64,000 bases of DNA from Mycolicibacterium palauense (GTDB lineage: Bacteria; Actinomycetota; Actinomycetes; Mycobacteriales; Mycobacteriaceae), in contig NZ_NVQF01000017.1 of NCBI RefSeq assembly GCF_002592005.1, forward strand, positions 1 to 64,000, in the 5' to 3' direction. Positions 49,754 to 59,332 of this stretch are shown here, piece by piece. A model generated the notes under the pieces. The model was not told where the DNA came from. It saw only the letters and a list, made by a program, of their open reading frames with translations, and ran no database searches. Each line of letters starts with the position of its first letter. Positions within the stretch are counted from its first letter, which is position 1. The translations under genes were made by a program, and so were the position numbers.

Positions 49754-50425
49754 TCAGGGCTGCAGACGCACGGGACGTCCGTCGGTGACGCGAATCCGGT
49801 TGTGCACGCGATTCTCGCGGCCCTGCCAGAACTCGACGACCTCCGGCGCGATCAGGTAGCCGCCCCAGTCCGGCGGCACCGGGACGTTCTCCACGCCGGA
49901 GAACCGCTCGGTGACCTCGGCGAGCTGGGCCATCAACGCCTCGCGTGAGGCGATCGGCTGTGACTGCCGCGACGCCCAGGCCCCCAGCTGCGAACCGCGC
50001 GGGCGTTTGGACCAGTACTCGGCGGTCTCCTCGGGGCTGACCTTGCTCACCGTCCCGCGGAGGTGGACCTGGCGGCCCAGCTGATACCAGGGGAATGTCG
50101 CCGACGCGTAGGGCGTGACGGCCAGATCCCCGCCCTTGTCCGACGAGTAGTTGGTGAAGAAGGTGATCCCGCGCTGGTCCACGCTCTTGCACAGCACCGA
50201 ACGGCTCATCGGCCATCCGTCGCGGACGGTCGCCAGCACCATCGCGTTGGGTTCGGCGACCCCGGCGCGCTGGGCCTCGGCCAGCCAGGCGCGCAGCAGG
50301 TCCAGCCAGCCCACCCGTGGGTCGCCGCCCAGCCAGTCGACGTCGAGGTCCGGGCTGCCGTCCTTCTCCACCGAGCCGTATTCGACACGCATGGCCGCGA
50401 GGTCCTCGCCGCGGGGATCGCTCAT
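49754..50425 (-). CDS. pdxH: Pyridoxamine 5'-phosphate oxidase PdxH
   Basis: A 223-residue FMN-dependent oxidase that converts pyridoxamine/pyridoxine 5'-phosphate to [52 protein letters not shown] and the C-terminal [15 protein letters not shown] are all diagnostic, including the PLP/FMN-contacting Arg and His residues. The ATG at 50425 gives the family length. It is divergent from citA. Confidence 0.94.
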   Translation of the reverse strand: MSDPRGEDLAAMRVEYGSVEKDGSPDLDVDWLGGDPRVGWLDLLRAWLAEAQRAGVAEPNAMVLATVRDGWPMSRSVLCKSVDQRGITFFTNYSSDKGGDLAVTPYASATFPWYQLGRQVHLRGTVSKVSPEETAEYWSKRPRGSQLGAWASRQSQPIASREALMAQLAEVTERFSGVENVPVPPDWGGYLIAPEVVEFWQGRENRVHNRIRVTDGRPVRLQP

Positions 50426-50504
50426 CCGGCATACGCTACGCCGTCGCCGGGATCGGCCCACCCCCTTATTACCGACCGGTAGTTCCCCGCTCCGGTCGAA
50501 GTGC

Positions 50505-50510
50505 GACAAT
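50505..50510 (+). promoter_or_regulatory. -10-like box of leaderless citA promoter
   Basis: GACAAT, a near match to TANNNT, ends six bases before the ATG at 50517. Confidence 0.4.
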
Positions 50511-50516
50511 CCCCTC

Positions 50517-51635
50517 ATGGCTGAGATACCGAAGGATTTCGTGCCAGGTTTGGCGGGCGTGGTGGCCTTCTCGACCGAAATCGCCGAACCGGACAAGGAC
50601 GGCGGTGCCCTGCGGTATCGCGGCGTGGACATCGAGGATCTGGTCGCCCAGCGGGTGACGTTCGGCGACGTCTGGTCACTGCTCGTCGACGGCAGGTTCG
50701 GCGACGGCCTGCTGCCGGCCGAACCGTTCCCGCTGCCGATCCACACCGGCGATGTCCGCGTCGACGTCCAGGCGGGACTGGCGATGCTGGCCCCGATCTG
50801 GGGGTACAAGCCGCTGCTGGACATCGACGACGCCACCGCCCGCGACCAGCTGGCGCGCGCGTCGGTGATGGCACTGTCCTATGTGGCCCAGTCGGCCCGC
50901 GGCATCTACCAGCCCGCCGTGCCCCAGCGGGTGATCGACGAATGCACCACCGTCACTGAGCGATTCATGACGCGGTGGCAGGGTGAACCCGACCCCCGCC
51001 ACGTCGAGGCGATCGACGCCTACTGGGTGTCGGCGGCCGAGCACGGGATGAACGCGTCGACGTTCACCGCCCGGGTGATCGCCTCGACCGGAGCCGATGT
51101 CGCCGCGGCGCTGTCCGGGGCGATCGGCGCCATGAGCGGTCCCCTGCACGGCGGCGCCCCCGCGCGGGTGCTGCCGATGATCGAGGACGTCGAGCGCACC
51201 GGCGACGCGCGCGCGGTGGTCAAGGGCATCCTGGACCGCAACGAGAAGCTCATGGGGTTCGGTCACCGCGTCTACCGCGCCGAGGATCCACGCGCCCGGG
51301 TGCTGCGCGCCACGGCCAAGCGCCTGCAGGCGCCGCGCTTCGAGGTGGCCGCCGCACTCGAGCAGGCCGCGCTGGCCGAGCTGCGCGAACGCCGCCCCGA
51401 CCGTGCGATCGAAACGAACGTCGAGTTCTGGGCCGCGGTGATCCTGGACTTCGCCGGGGTCCCGGCGACCATGATGCCGGCGATGTTCACCTGCGGGCGC
51501 ACCGCCGGCTGGTGCGCGCACATCATGGAGCAGAAGCGCCTCGGCAAGCTGGTGCGCCCGTCCGCGATCTACGTCGGGCCGGGACCGCGCAGCCCCGAGT
51601 CGGTGGCGGGCTGGGACAAGGTGGTCCGGGACTGA
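50517..51635 (+). CDS. citA: Second citrate synthase CitA
   Basis: A 372-residue short-type citrate/2-methylcitrate synthase, matching Rv0889c (CitA). [17 protein letters not shown] begins the small domain; [16 protein letters not shown] and [20 protein letters not shown] carry the catalytic His residues. It may share duty with GltA2 or use propionyl-CoA; sequence alone does not separate these. The pdxH-citA divergent pair is followed 11 bp later by the MDMPI-like gene. Confidence 0.92.
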   Translation: MAEIPKDFVPGLAGVVAFSTEIAEPDKDGGALRYRGVDIEDLVAQRVTFGDVWSLLVDGRFGDGLLPAEPFPLPIHTGDVRVDVQAGLAMLAPIWGYKPLLDIDDATARDQLARASVMALSYVAQSARGIYQPAVPQRVIDECTTVTERFMTRWQGEPDPRHVEAIDAYWVSAAEHGMNASTFTARVIASTGADVAAALSGAIGAMSGPLHGGAPARVLPMIEDVERTGDARAVVKGILDRNEKLMGFGHRVYRAEDPRARVLRATAKRLQAPRFEVAAALEQAALAELRERRPDRAIETNVEFWAAVILDFAGVPATMMPAMFTCGRTAGWCAHIMEQKRLGKLVRPSAIYVGPGPRSPESVAGWDKVVRD

Positions 51636-51646
51636 CCGGGCCCACC

Positions 51647-52321
51647 ATGGCCGCCACCGGGGAACCCCCCGATAAAGGCACCGAGAGAGCCACCGGGAAC
51701 GCCATCGCCGTAGCGACGTTCGAGGCGGCGGCGCGCGCGTTCGCCGCGCTGGTGCACCGCATCCCGCCCGAGCGCTGGACGGCACCCGGTCTGGGCGAAT
51801 GGGATCTGCGCGCGCTCGTCGGACACACCTCACGCTCGCTGAGCACCGTGCACACCTATCTTGGGGACACCGCTGCCCAGCACATGGCCGCCGACCTGCA
51901 CAGCCCACAGGAGTACTACCTGCGCATCCGGACACTGTCGGCCGAGCTGGGCGCCGAGGCCATCGTGGAGCGGGGCCGACAGGCCGGCCGCGACCTCGGC
52001 GAGCACCCGGCCGCCGCGGTCGACGACCTGCTCGAGCTGGTGCTGGCCGATCTCGCCGGGGCCGCCGACCCGGTCATCACCGTGATCGGCGGCCTGCGGA
52101 TCCGGTTGTCGGACTACCTGCCGACCCGCACGTTCGAGCTGGCCGTGCACGGGTTGGACATCGCCGCGGCCGCGGAGCTGGACTTCCGCCCACCCGAGGT
52201 GGTGCTGTCCGAGGCGACCGCGCTGGCCGCCCGGGTGGCGGTGGTGGGCGGTGACGGGCCGATGCTGTTGCGCGCGCTGACCGGCCGCGGCCGGATACCC
52301 CCGGACTACTCGGTGGTCTGA
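51647..52321 (+). CDS. Maleylpyruvate isomerase-like (DinB/MDMPI) protein
   Basis: A 224-residue protein of the TIGR03083/MDMPI N-terminal family, a four-helix DinB-like metal-binding fold. GEWDLRALVGHTSRSL and FELAVHGLDIAAA provide the conserved His residues for a divalent metal. Actinobacterial members include mycothiol-dependent isomerases, but most are uncharacterised, so a mycothiol link is an inference. It starts 11 bp after citA and is probably co-transcribed. Confidence 0.8.
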   Translation: MAATGEPPDKGTERATGNAIAVATFEAAARAFAALVHRIPPERWTAPGLGEWDLRALVGHTSRSLSTVHTYLGDTAAQHMAADLHSPQEYYLRIRTLSAELGAEAIVERGRQAGRDLGEHPAAAVDDLLELVLADLAGAADPVITVIGGLRIRLSDYLPTRTFELAVHGLDIAAAAELDFRPPEVVLSEATALAARVAVVGGDGPMLLRALTGRGRIPPDYSVV

Positions 52322-52546
52322 GCACCGGCGGGCGCCCACCGTGGCACGGCCGCACGCCGCGGGTGTCGCCGGTATCGACAGGCCGACAGGCCGCCAGTGC
52401 GGAATCGCCTGCGGCGCCGGCGGGTTCCACCCGAACCCGCTGTTCGGCGGCATTCCGCGGTTCCCGCCGGCACCGCACCGCGCGGCGCAATCCAGGCTTT
52501 ACCGCCACGGCTGGACTTTCGGATCCATTCCTCGTTGACTGCGGAT

Positions 52547-53032
52547 ATGACAGTTGTCGTTGTGGGAAACCCCAAGCCCATGTCGCGCACTCGGGCGGCC
52601 GCGGAGTTGGTCGCCAAGGAGCTGACCGGATCCGAGCCCGCCCACGTCATCGACGTCGTCGACCTGGGCGCCGGGCTGCTCGGGTGGGGTGACGCGGGTG
52701 TGGCGCAGGCCAAGGAGATCGTCACCTCCGCCGACTGCCTGGTGGTCGCCTCGCCGACGTTCAAGGCCACCTACACCGGCCTGCTGAAACTGTTTCTCGA
52801 CCAGTTCGGGGCCGGCGAGCTCGGCGGGGTGACCACCTTCCCGATGATGCTCGGCGGTGCGTACAACCACGCGCTCGCACCGGAATTGACCCTGCGCCCG
52901 GTGCTCGTCGAGATCGGGGCCAGCTGCCCGGCACCGGGCCTGTATCTGCTCGACTCGGACTACGAGACCTCACCGGATCTGGACAGGTGGCTTCACGTCG
53001 CGCGCCGGTTCGTCCCCGGGGCATCGGCATGA
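52547..53032 (+). CDS. NAD(P)H-dependent FMN reductase (flavodoxin-like)
   Basis: A 161-residue flavodoxin-fold reductase. VVVVGNPKPMSRTRAAAE is the FMN phosphate loop, ADCLVVASPTFKATYTGLLKLFLDQF the conserved second FMN-binding segment. Such enzymes use NAD(P)H to make FMNH2. It overlaps the next gene by four bases (ATGA), so the two flavin genes are coupled. It could feed reduced flavin to monooxygenases such as the one at 62 kb, though that is only proximity. Confidence 0.83.
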   Translation: MTVVVVGNPKPMSRTRAAAELVAKELTGSEPAHVIDVVDLGAGLLGWGDAGVAQAKEIVTSADCLVVASPTFKATYTGLLKLFLDQFGAGELGGVTTFPMMLGGAYNHALAPELTLRPVLVEIGASCPAPGLYLLDSDYETSPDLDRWLHVARRFVPGASA

Positions 53033-53526
53033 TCGGGGCGAGCCAGTTCGATCAGGCGCTGTTGCGGAAGGCGTTCGGCTGCTTCCCCAGCGGCGTCACC
53101 GCGTTCTGCGGCCTGGTGGACGGCGTGGCCGAGGGGATGGCGGCAAGCTCGTTCACCACCGTTTCCCTCGATCCGCCGCTTGTCGCGGTGTGCATGGCCA
53201 ACACCTCCACCACCTGGCCCAAACTTGCTTCGCTTGCGCGGCTGGGCCTTTCGGTGCTCGCCGACGCGCACACGCCCACCGCCCGGGCGTTGTCGGCCAG
53301 GGACGCAGACCGGTTCGACGGCGTCGACTGGACGGCCGCCGACAGCGGCGCGGTGTTCGTGCGCGGAGCGACGCTGTGGCTGGAGTGCGCCCCGTTCAAG
53401 TGCGTCGAGGCCGGCGATCACGAGATCGTCCTCCTCGAGATCATGGCGCTGTCGTTCAACCCCGAGATCGAACCGATGGTATTCCACCGCAGCGCTTTCC
53501 GGGAACTCGCGGCTCCCCCGCGCTGA
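53029..53526 (+). CDS. Flavin reductase domain protein (HpaC/SsuE-like partner)
   Basis: A 165-residue split-barrel flavin reductase-like protein. LRKAFGCFPSGVTAFCG, MAASSFTTVSLDPPLVAVC and the late HEIVLLEIMAL are the typical motifs for the reductase component of two-component flavin monooxygenases. Its expected role is delivering reduced FMN or FAD. It is coupled with the preceding FMN reductase gene. A converging RibBA-like gene ends 46 bp away, so flavin-related genes cluster here. Confidence 0.85.
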   Translation: MIGASQFDQALLRKAFGCFPSGVTAFCGLVDGVAEGMAASSFTTVSLDPPLVAVCMANTSTTWPKLASLARLGLSVLADAHTPTARALSARDADRFDGVDWTAADSGAVFVRGATLWLECAPFKCVEAGDHEIVLLEIMALSFNPEIEPMVFHRSAFRELAAPPR

Positions 53527-53572
53527 GACGGCCGGCCCCGGCGGCCTCGGCGGGCGTGAACCACGCGCGCGT

Positions 53573-54811
53573 TCAGGACCCGGCGCGGGCCGGGGTGGGC
53601 CAGGGCCCCAGGCTCACCGATCCGGTGACCTGGAGACCGTAGGCGGCCAACCCGATCCGCTCGACCGGACTGTCCGTCAACAGGCGCATGGCCCGCACAC
53701 CGAGATCGGCCAGCATCTGCGCCCCGATGCCATGATCGGTGACCTCCGAGGATGGACACCGCGGCGACGGCGCCGCCGCCCCGGCATGCGGCACCCGGCC
53801 GCCCTGCCGCGGGTAGCCGCGCACCAGCCCCAGGGTGCGGGCCTGCTGACCGCGCAGGTAGATCACCGCACCGCGGCCCTCGCCGGCCACCATCCGCAGG
53901 GCTCGATGGAGCCGGGGCCCGCAGTCGCAGCCCACCGAACCGAGGGCGTTTCCGATCACGCACTCCGGATGCAGCCGCACCAGCGGTGGCGCACCGTCCG
54001 TCCCGGCACCCGCCGCGGTGGGGTCTCCCATCACCAACGCGATGTGCTCGCCACCGTCGAGCAGCGACCGGAACCCGTGCGCCCGGAATTCGCCGTAGCG
54101 GGTCGGCAGCCGGGTGGAGGCCCTCAGCTCCACGAGCCGCTCGCAGCGTTGTCGGTGAGCGATCAGGTCGGCCACCGTCACCACGACCAGGCCGTGGGTG
54201 GCGGCGAAACGGCGAAGCCGGTCCCCGCGCAGGACCACCCCGTCCCCGTCGACGAGCCCGCCGGTCACCGCCACCGGGGCCAGTCCGGACAGCCGCGTCA
54301 TGTCGACGGCCGCCTCGGCGTGACCGGCGCGACGCAGAACGCCGCCCTCGGCGGTTCGCAGCGGAAACACGTGCCCGGGCCGGCTCAGCTCCGCGGGCCC
54401 GGTCTCGGGATCGGCGAGCACCGAGATCGTCCGCGCCCGGTCGGCCGCGGAGATCCCGCTGGTGGTCCCGGTCCGGGCGGTCACCGACACCGCGAAGTCG
54501 ACACCCCCACGGTCCTCGGTGACGGCGACCATCGGCGGCAGCAGCAGGCGGTCGAGGTCACCGGCCGGCATGGGGACACACAGGATCCCGCTGGTATGGG
54601 CCAGCATGAATGTGACGTTGCGCGGGGTCGCATGCGCTGCGGCCAGGACGAGATCCGGCGCGGCGCCGGAGTCCTCGGCATCGGCCAGCACGACCATCTC
54701 GCCGGCGCCCAGCCGGTCGATCGCGGTCTCCACCGCGCGCCCGGCCGAGCCGGAGCCCCCGGGCCGATCACCGGGCCGGTCACCGCGTGGACCACCGGGA
54801 CAGGCGTTCAT
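53573..54811 (-). CDS. RibBA homologue with altered active sites
   Basis: A 412-residue fusion of a DHBP synthase-like (RibB, about 28-215) and GTP cyclohydrolase II-like (RibA, about 220-400) domain. In RibB the acidic loop DDEDRENEGD is replaced by ADAEDSGAAPD, losing the Arg37/Glu38 equivalents; the later metal His (RAGHAEA) remains. In RibA the zinc Cys are kept (ECVIGNALGSVGCDC) but RQEGR is GQQAR and the following region is rewritten. It is probably not the housekeeping riboflavin enzyme. The ATG at 54811 overlaps the MFS stop (ATGA). Confidence 0.8.
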   Translation of the reverse strand: MNACPGGPRGDRPGDRPGGSGSAGRAVETAIDRLGAGEMVVLADAEDSGAAPDLVLAAAHATPRNVTFMLAHTSGILCVPMPAGDLDRLLLPPMVAVTEDRGGVDFAVSVTARTGTTSGISAADRARTISVLADPETGPAELSRPGHVFPLRTAEGGVLRRAGHAEAAVDMTRLSGLAPVAVTGGLVDGDGVVLRGDRLRRFAATHGLVVVTVADLIAHRQRCERLVELRASTRLPTRYGEFRAHGFRSLLDGGEHIALVMGDPTAAGAGTDGAPPLVRLHPECVIGNALGSVGCDCGPRLHRALRMVAGEGRGAVIYLRGQQARTLGLVRGYPRQGGRVPHAGAAAPSPRCPSSEVTDHGIGAQMLADLGVRAMRLLTDSPVERIGLAAYGLQVTGSVSLGPWPTPARAGS

Positions 54812-56037
54812 CGGCATTCCTCGGGAGCCGGCACACCCACCGCGTGGACACGCGCTGGCCGCAGGCCGCGGGCGGCCAGCAGCACACCCCCGGTGACGGC
54901 CGCCACCGCGGCCCCGGCCAGCAGGGCGACGCGGGTGCCCGAGACGTCGGCCAGCAGCCCGATCACCGGGTTGCCGAGGGCCCCCGTGCACAGGAAGACG
55001 ATCGAGAGCAGCGCGGACACCCGGCCCCGCATCGCCGGCTCGGCGGCCACCTGGACCTGGGCGCTGGCCACGGTGACGATCATCATCACCAGCACCCCCA
55101 CCAGGGCGGCGGCCACGGTGGCGGTTACCAGGGTCGGGGACAACGCCAGGGCGGTGTTGGCCACCCCGAAGGCGACCGCGAGCCAGTTCAGCGCCCGCGT
55201 CGAGCCGAACACCGGTCGCGCGCTGAGCACGGAGCCCACCACCGAGCCGACGCCGAGGGCGGCGAACAACACGGTGTAGGTCCCCTCGTCACCGGCAAGC
55301 TCACGCTGGGCGAACAGCGGCAGCAGCACCTGGTGTGCCCCCGTGCTGAACAGCCCGAGCGCGGTGAGCAGCACCAGCGGCGAGCGGATCGCCGGGGTGC
55401 GGGCGACGTAGGCCAGGCCCTGCCGCAACTGCCCGGGTTCCCGCGGCACCCGCACCCAGGGACGCAGATCCGGGCGCCGGATGCGCAGCAGCAGCGCCAG
55501 CTGCGGCACGAAGGTGACCGCGCTGAGGGCGAAACACCAGCTCATTCCCGCGGTGGTGATCACGAACGCGGTCAGCGCCGGGGTCAGCAGTTTCGCCACG
55601 GTCATCACCGTGGCGTTGAGCGCGACCGCGGCCGGCAGGACCTCGTCGGGCACCAGGTCGGCGACGAACGCACGCCGGGGCGGGTTCTCCAGCGCGGTGA
55701 TCACCCCGCCTGCGGCGGACAGCAGCAGCACCACCCACGAGCTGGCCGCCCCGACCGCCACCGCCACCGCGAACACGACCGCCACGAGGCCGTTGAACAC
55801 GCCGACGACCAGCAGCAGCGTGAGCCGGTGGAACCGGTCGGCCAGCACACCCGCCCACGGGCCCAGCACCAGCATCGGCGCGAACTGGGCCAGCGCGACC
55901 AGCCCCACCAGCAACCCCGAATCCGTCAGCTGCAGAACCAGCAGCCCCGCGGCGACCATCCGGGTCCAGTTGCCCAGCTGGACGATGAGCTGGCTCGCCA
56001 GAAACAGGCGCATGTTCGGGATCGCGAGCGGTCGCAT
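54808..56037 (-). CDS. MFS transporter (EntS/MFS_3-like)
   Basis: A 409-residue major facilitator with about 11-12 helices, similar to the MFS_3/EntS group that exports siderophores and macrolides. RPLAIPNMRLFLASQ and GPWAGVLADRFHR are family-like. The ATG at 56037 is preferred; a GTG at 56127 would add a basic tail. It is translated just before the RibBA-like gene with a four-base overlap, so it could export a flavin- or pteridine-like product, which is inference only. Confidence 0.83.
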   Translation of the reverse strand: MRPLAIPNMRLFLASQLIVQLGNWTRMVAAGLLVLQLTDSGLLVGLVALAQFAPMLVLGPWAGVLADRFHRLTLLLVVGVFNGLVAVVFAVAVAVGAASSWVVLLLSAAGGVITALENPPRRAFVADLVPDEVLPAAVALNATVMTVAKLLTPALTAFVITTAGMSWCFALSAVTFVPQLALLLRIRRPDLRPWVRVPREPGQLRQGLAYVARTPAIRSPLVLLTALGLFSTGAHQVLLPLFAQRELAGDEGTYTVLFAALGVGSVVGSVLSARPVFGSTRALNWLAVAFGVANTALALSPTLVTATVAAALVGVLVMMIVTVASAQVQVAAEPAMRGRVSALLSIVFLCTGALGNPVIGLLADVSGTRVALLAGAAVAAVTGGVLLAARGLRPARVHAVGVPAPEECR

Positions 56038-56332
56038 GGCCGCAGACGCTGCTCTCCGATCGTTTCGGGGAGATTTCCGGAATCGGGCCGCGACGTTGCG
56101 CCGCCGGCCCACTGTGTCGCTGCCCACTCCGCCTGCACCGATACCCCGCGCACGGCCGATTCCGCCTCACCGCAAAACCACGTCCGCGGCACGCTGACCT
56201 GCACGAAGACCCTATCGACAGGCATCTATCGGGGAACCACCTGGTCAGTGCGGCGGCCGACCGGCGCAACCGGCAGGCAACGGACCGTTGATATCGGCGA
56301 AATAGCCCACGGCCAGACTCTGCTCGGTGCAG

Positions 56333-57406
56333 ATGACCACACGGACCGATCCGCTGACCGACGATCCGGTATCTCGAACTGCCGCGGCGGCCACCCCCGA
56401 CGGCGACTCCCCGCAGCCGTTGCTGGAGGTACGCGGGCTGACCGTCCACTTCGGGCTCGCCCACGCACAGTTCACCGCGGTCGACGACGTCGCGATAGCC
56501 CTGCGCCCCGGCGAACGCGCGGCGCTGATCGGCGAGTCCGGATCGGGCAAGTCCACCACGTGCCTGGCGATCGCCGGCTACCTCACCTACACCGACGCCA
56601 TCGTGGCCGCCGACCGGCTGGCCTTCGACGGCCGTGCCATGACGCCGGGGGCCTCCCGGCTGCCCCGCCGGGTTCCGGGCATCTCGATGGTGTTCCAGGA
56701 CGCGATGACCTCGCTGGACCCGGTGTGGACGGCGGGCAGCCAGCTGCGCGCCGTCGTCCGGGCCAGTGGCGTGCCCCGCAAACAGGTCGAGGAGGTGTCG
56801 CGGCAGTGGCTCACCCGGGTCGGCCTCACCGACGTCGACCGGGTGATGCGCAACCGGCCCTACGAACTCTCCGGTGGCATGCGCCAGCGGGTCATGCTCG
56901 CGATCGCGCTGGCCGGGAAGCCCAAGCTGCTGATCGCCGACGAACCCACGAGTGCGCTGGACTCCTCGCTGGCCCGCGAGATGATGGAACTGCTGCTGAA
57001 CCTCACGCAGGAGAGCGGCGCCGCGCTGCTGATCGTCAGCCACGACATCCGGATGGCCCAGGAGTACTGCGACCGGGTCTTCGTGATGTACGGCGGCCGG
57101 ATCATCGAGGAGGGCCCCTCCGAAGAGCTGCGGCACGCACCCGCCCATCCCTACACCCGGGGTCTGCTCAACAGCATCCCCACCATGGAGAACATCGACC
57201 TCGACGAGCTGCCGACGATCCCCCCGCCAGCCCCCGGGCCGGTCGGCGGATGCTCCTTCCGGCCCCGCTGCACGCGGGCGAGCTCCGAGTGCGCGGCGGT
57301 CCCGGAACGCACGCCCGTCGACCTCGGCCACATCGTGCGCTGCCACCACCCGCACCCCGCCTCCGAGCCCCTGGTCGCCGGGCACGTCACCGGGTGCCCG
57401 GCGTGA
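56333..57406 (+). CDS. Dpp/Opp-type ABC importer ATPase D
   Basis: A 357-residue ATPase of the peptide/nickel/opine importer family. GESGSGKST (Walker A), LSGGMRQRVMLAIALAG and LLIADEPTSALD are intact. The C-terminal oligopeptide-binding extension has GGCSFRPRCTRASSEC plus a late RCHH, the Cys cluster seen in DppD/OppD. A GTG six bases earlier (56327) is an alternative start. First of a six-gene rightward operon; it overlaps the next gene as GTGA. Confidence 0.88.
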   Translation: MTTRTDPLTDDPVSRTAAAATPDGDSPQPLLEVRGLTVHFGLAHAQFTAVDDVAIALRPGERAALIGESGSGKSTTCLAIAGYLTYTDAIVAADRLAFDGRAMTPGASRLPRRVPGISMVFQDAMTSLDPVWTAGSQLRAVVRASGVPRKQVEEVSRQWLTRVGLTDVDRVMRNRPYELSGGMRQRVMLAIALAGKPKLLIADEPTSALDSSLAREMMELLLNLTQESGAALLIVSHDIRMAQEYCDRVFVMYGGRIIEEGPSEELRHAPAHPYTRGLLNSIPTMENIDLDELPTIPPPAPGPVGGCSFRPRCTRASSECAAVPERTPVDLGHIVRCHHPHPASEPLVAGHVTGCPA

Positions 57407-58293
57407 CCACCGGGGTGACGCTCGAGCGGCCCGTCCCCGTCGAGCCCGACGGCGTGCGCATCGTCGTCGACCACGTGACCAAGACCTTCGGTGCGGGCCG
57501 CACGGCGCGCACCACGGCGGTCGACGACGTGTCCCTGGCGTTCGATCCCGGCGCGCGGGTCGGGATCGTCGGCGAGTCCGGTTCGGGCAAGTCGACGCTG
57601 GGACGGATGATCGTCGGCCTGGAACGGCCGAGCAGCGGCGCGGTTGAGGTGGGCGGGCTGCGCACGGATGCGATGACCCGGCCGCAGGTCCTGGCGTTTC
57701 GCCGGCAGGTGCAGCAGGTCGCCCAGGACACCTCCTCGTCCTTCGACCCGCGGCTGCGGCTGCGCGAGGCGCTGCGCGCACCCACGATGACACTGCTGGG
57801 CCTGGACCGGCGTGCCGCCGATGCACGCGCCGACGAGGTGCTCGAGGCGCTGCACCTGCCGGCGCGGTTGGCCGAACGGCTGCCCCGGGAGGTCTCCGGC
57901 GGGCAGCGCCAGCGGTTCGCGCTGGCCCGTGCGCTCGTCGTCCGGCCGCGGTGGCTGGTGTGCGACGAGGCGGTCTCCGCGCTCGATGTGTCGGTCCAGG
58001 GCACGATCCTCAACCTGGTCAAGAGCTACTGCCGCACCGACGGGGCCGGGGTGGTCTTCATCTCCCACGGTCTTCCCGCGGTCGCCTTCCTCGCCGAGCA
58101 CCTGGTGGTGATGTATCGCGGCAGGATCGTCGAGCAGGGCCCGACCGCGCGGGTCGTGAGCGATCCGCAGCACCCCTACACCGCCCGACTGCTGGCCGCA
58201 CACCGCGGCGGCGACGCCCACAGCGGTGCCGGTGATCCGGCGCCCCGGGAGGCGTGCGGCGGGCCCGATCGCAGCGGAGACCGCCGTGGATGA
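57403..58293 (+). CDS. Dpp/Opp-type ABC importer ATPase F
   Basis: A 296-residue partner ATPase. GESGSGKSTLGRMIVGLERPSS (with the Dpp-like continuation), VSGGQRQRFALARAL and WLVCDEAVSALDVSVQGTIL are intact, and ISHGLPAVAFLAEH carries the switch His. The C terminus is shorter than in DppD and lacks its Cys cluster. The GTG start overlaps the upstream stop, and the end overlaps the permease start by eight bases. Confidence 0.88.
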   Translation: MTTGVTLERPVPVEPDGVRIVVDHVTKTFGAGRTARTTAVDDVSLAFDPGARVGIVGESGSGKSTLGRMIVGLERPSSGAVEVGGLRTDAMTRPQVLAFRRQVQQVAQDTSSSFDPRLRLREALRAPTMTLLGLDRRAADARADEVLEALHLPARLAERLPREVSGGQRQRFALARALVVRPRWLVCDEAVSALDVSVQGTILNLVKSYCRTDGAGVVFISHGLPAVAFLAEHLVVMYRGRIVEQGPTARVVSDPQHPYTARLLAAHRGGDAHSGAGDPAPREACGGPDRSGDRRG

Positions 58294-59332
58294 TCTGGTC
58301 CGGCGCCACCGCTGGTGGATGATGCGGGTGGCGGTCCTGCCCCTGCACGTCCTCGTGTTCGCGGTGGCGATCTTCTTTCTGGTCCGCGCGGTGCCCGGCG
58401 ACCCGGTCGTCACGATGACCGGGGGCCAGATCACCCCGGAGCAGCTCGCCGCCGCGCGGGCGAGCCTCGGACTCGACGGCAGCATCGTGAGCCAGCTCGG
58501 CCATTTCCTGTCCAACCTGGTGCACCTGGATCTCGGTGAGTCGATCGTGTCCGGCCGATCTGTGTGGGAGGAGGTCGCCACACGGCTGCCGGCCACGCTG
58601 GAGCTCGTCGTGCTGGGCCTGCTGGCCTCGGCGTTGTTCACCCTGGGCGGCGCCTACCTGGTGGTGATGCGGCCGCGCAATCCGGTCTCGCGGGTGCTGT
58701 CCTGGTATGCCCGGGTCGCCGGCGCCATCCCCGAGTTCACCATCGGAATCGCCTTCATCTTCGTGTTCTACGCGACGCTGCGGTGGGCGCCCGCCCCGAT
58801 CGGGCGGTTCGGAATCGCCTACTCCGCCCCCGAGCCCATCACCGGCTTCCCGCTGCTGGATGCGGTATTGCAGGGGGACTGGGCAATCGCCGGGTCCATG
58901 GTCCAGCACCTGGTGCTGCCGATCATGGTGATGACGCTGGGCCACTCGGGCACCCTGCTCAAGCTGCTGATCAGCGCGCTCGACGAGGCGATCGACGCCC
59001 CGGCGACGCTGTTCCGGATCGCCAGCGGCGCGCCCCGATGGCTGGTGATCCTCAGCGTGTACCGCCGGGCGCTGCCCGCCACCGCCACGATGTTCGGGCT
59101 GATGTTCGGCAGCCTGATCGGCGGTGCCGTGGTGCTCGAGCAGCTGTTCGGGCTCGGCGGGATGGGCCAGTTCGCGGTGGACGCCGTGAACACCTCCGAC
59201 ATCACCGCCATCCAGGGTTTCCTCGTGGTGATGGTGGCCATTTCCCTTGTCGTCTTCATGTTGATGGACGTGATAACCATGTCGCTCGATCCCCGCCGCC
59301 GCTCCGGTGCACGCCTGGCGGACGCCGCATGA
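58286..59332 (+). CDS. Dpp/Opp-type ABC importer permease B
   Basis: A 348-residue membrane permease with about six helices. FFLVRAVPGDPV near the N terminus and the cytoplasmic coupling region VYRRALPATATMFGLMFGSLIGGAVVLEQLFGLGGMG are DppB hallmarks. The GTG at 58286 is chosen because GGAG lies eight bases upstream and it overlaps the ATPase stop; a GTG at 58226 would extend it inside the ATPase gene. Confidence 0.87.
   Translation: MDDLVRRHRWWMMRVAVLPLHVLVFAVAIFFLVRAVPGDPVVTMTGGQITPEQLAAARASLGLDGSIVSQLGHFLSNLVHLDLGESIVSGRSVWEEVATRLPATLELVVLGLLASALFTLGGAYLVVMRPRNPVSRVLSWYARVAGAIPEFTIGIAFIFVFYATLRWAPAPIGRFGIAYSAPEPITGFPLLDAVLQGDWAIAGSMVQHLVLPIMVMTLGHSGTLLKLLISALDEAIDAPATLFRIASGAPRWLVILSVYRRALPATATMFGLMFGSLIGGAVVLEQLFGLGGMGQFAVDAVNTSDITAIQGFLVVMVAISLVVFMLMDVITMSLDPRRRSGARLADAA

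Noticed and set aside
54787..58293. A 1168-codon plus-strand frame ending in the ATPase F gene
   Set aside because: Only the last 297 codons (from 57403) encode a recognisable protein; the rest is antisense to the MFS gene or out of frame with ATPase D.
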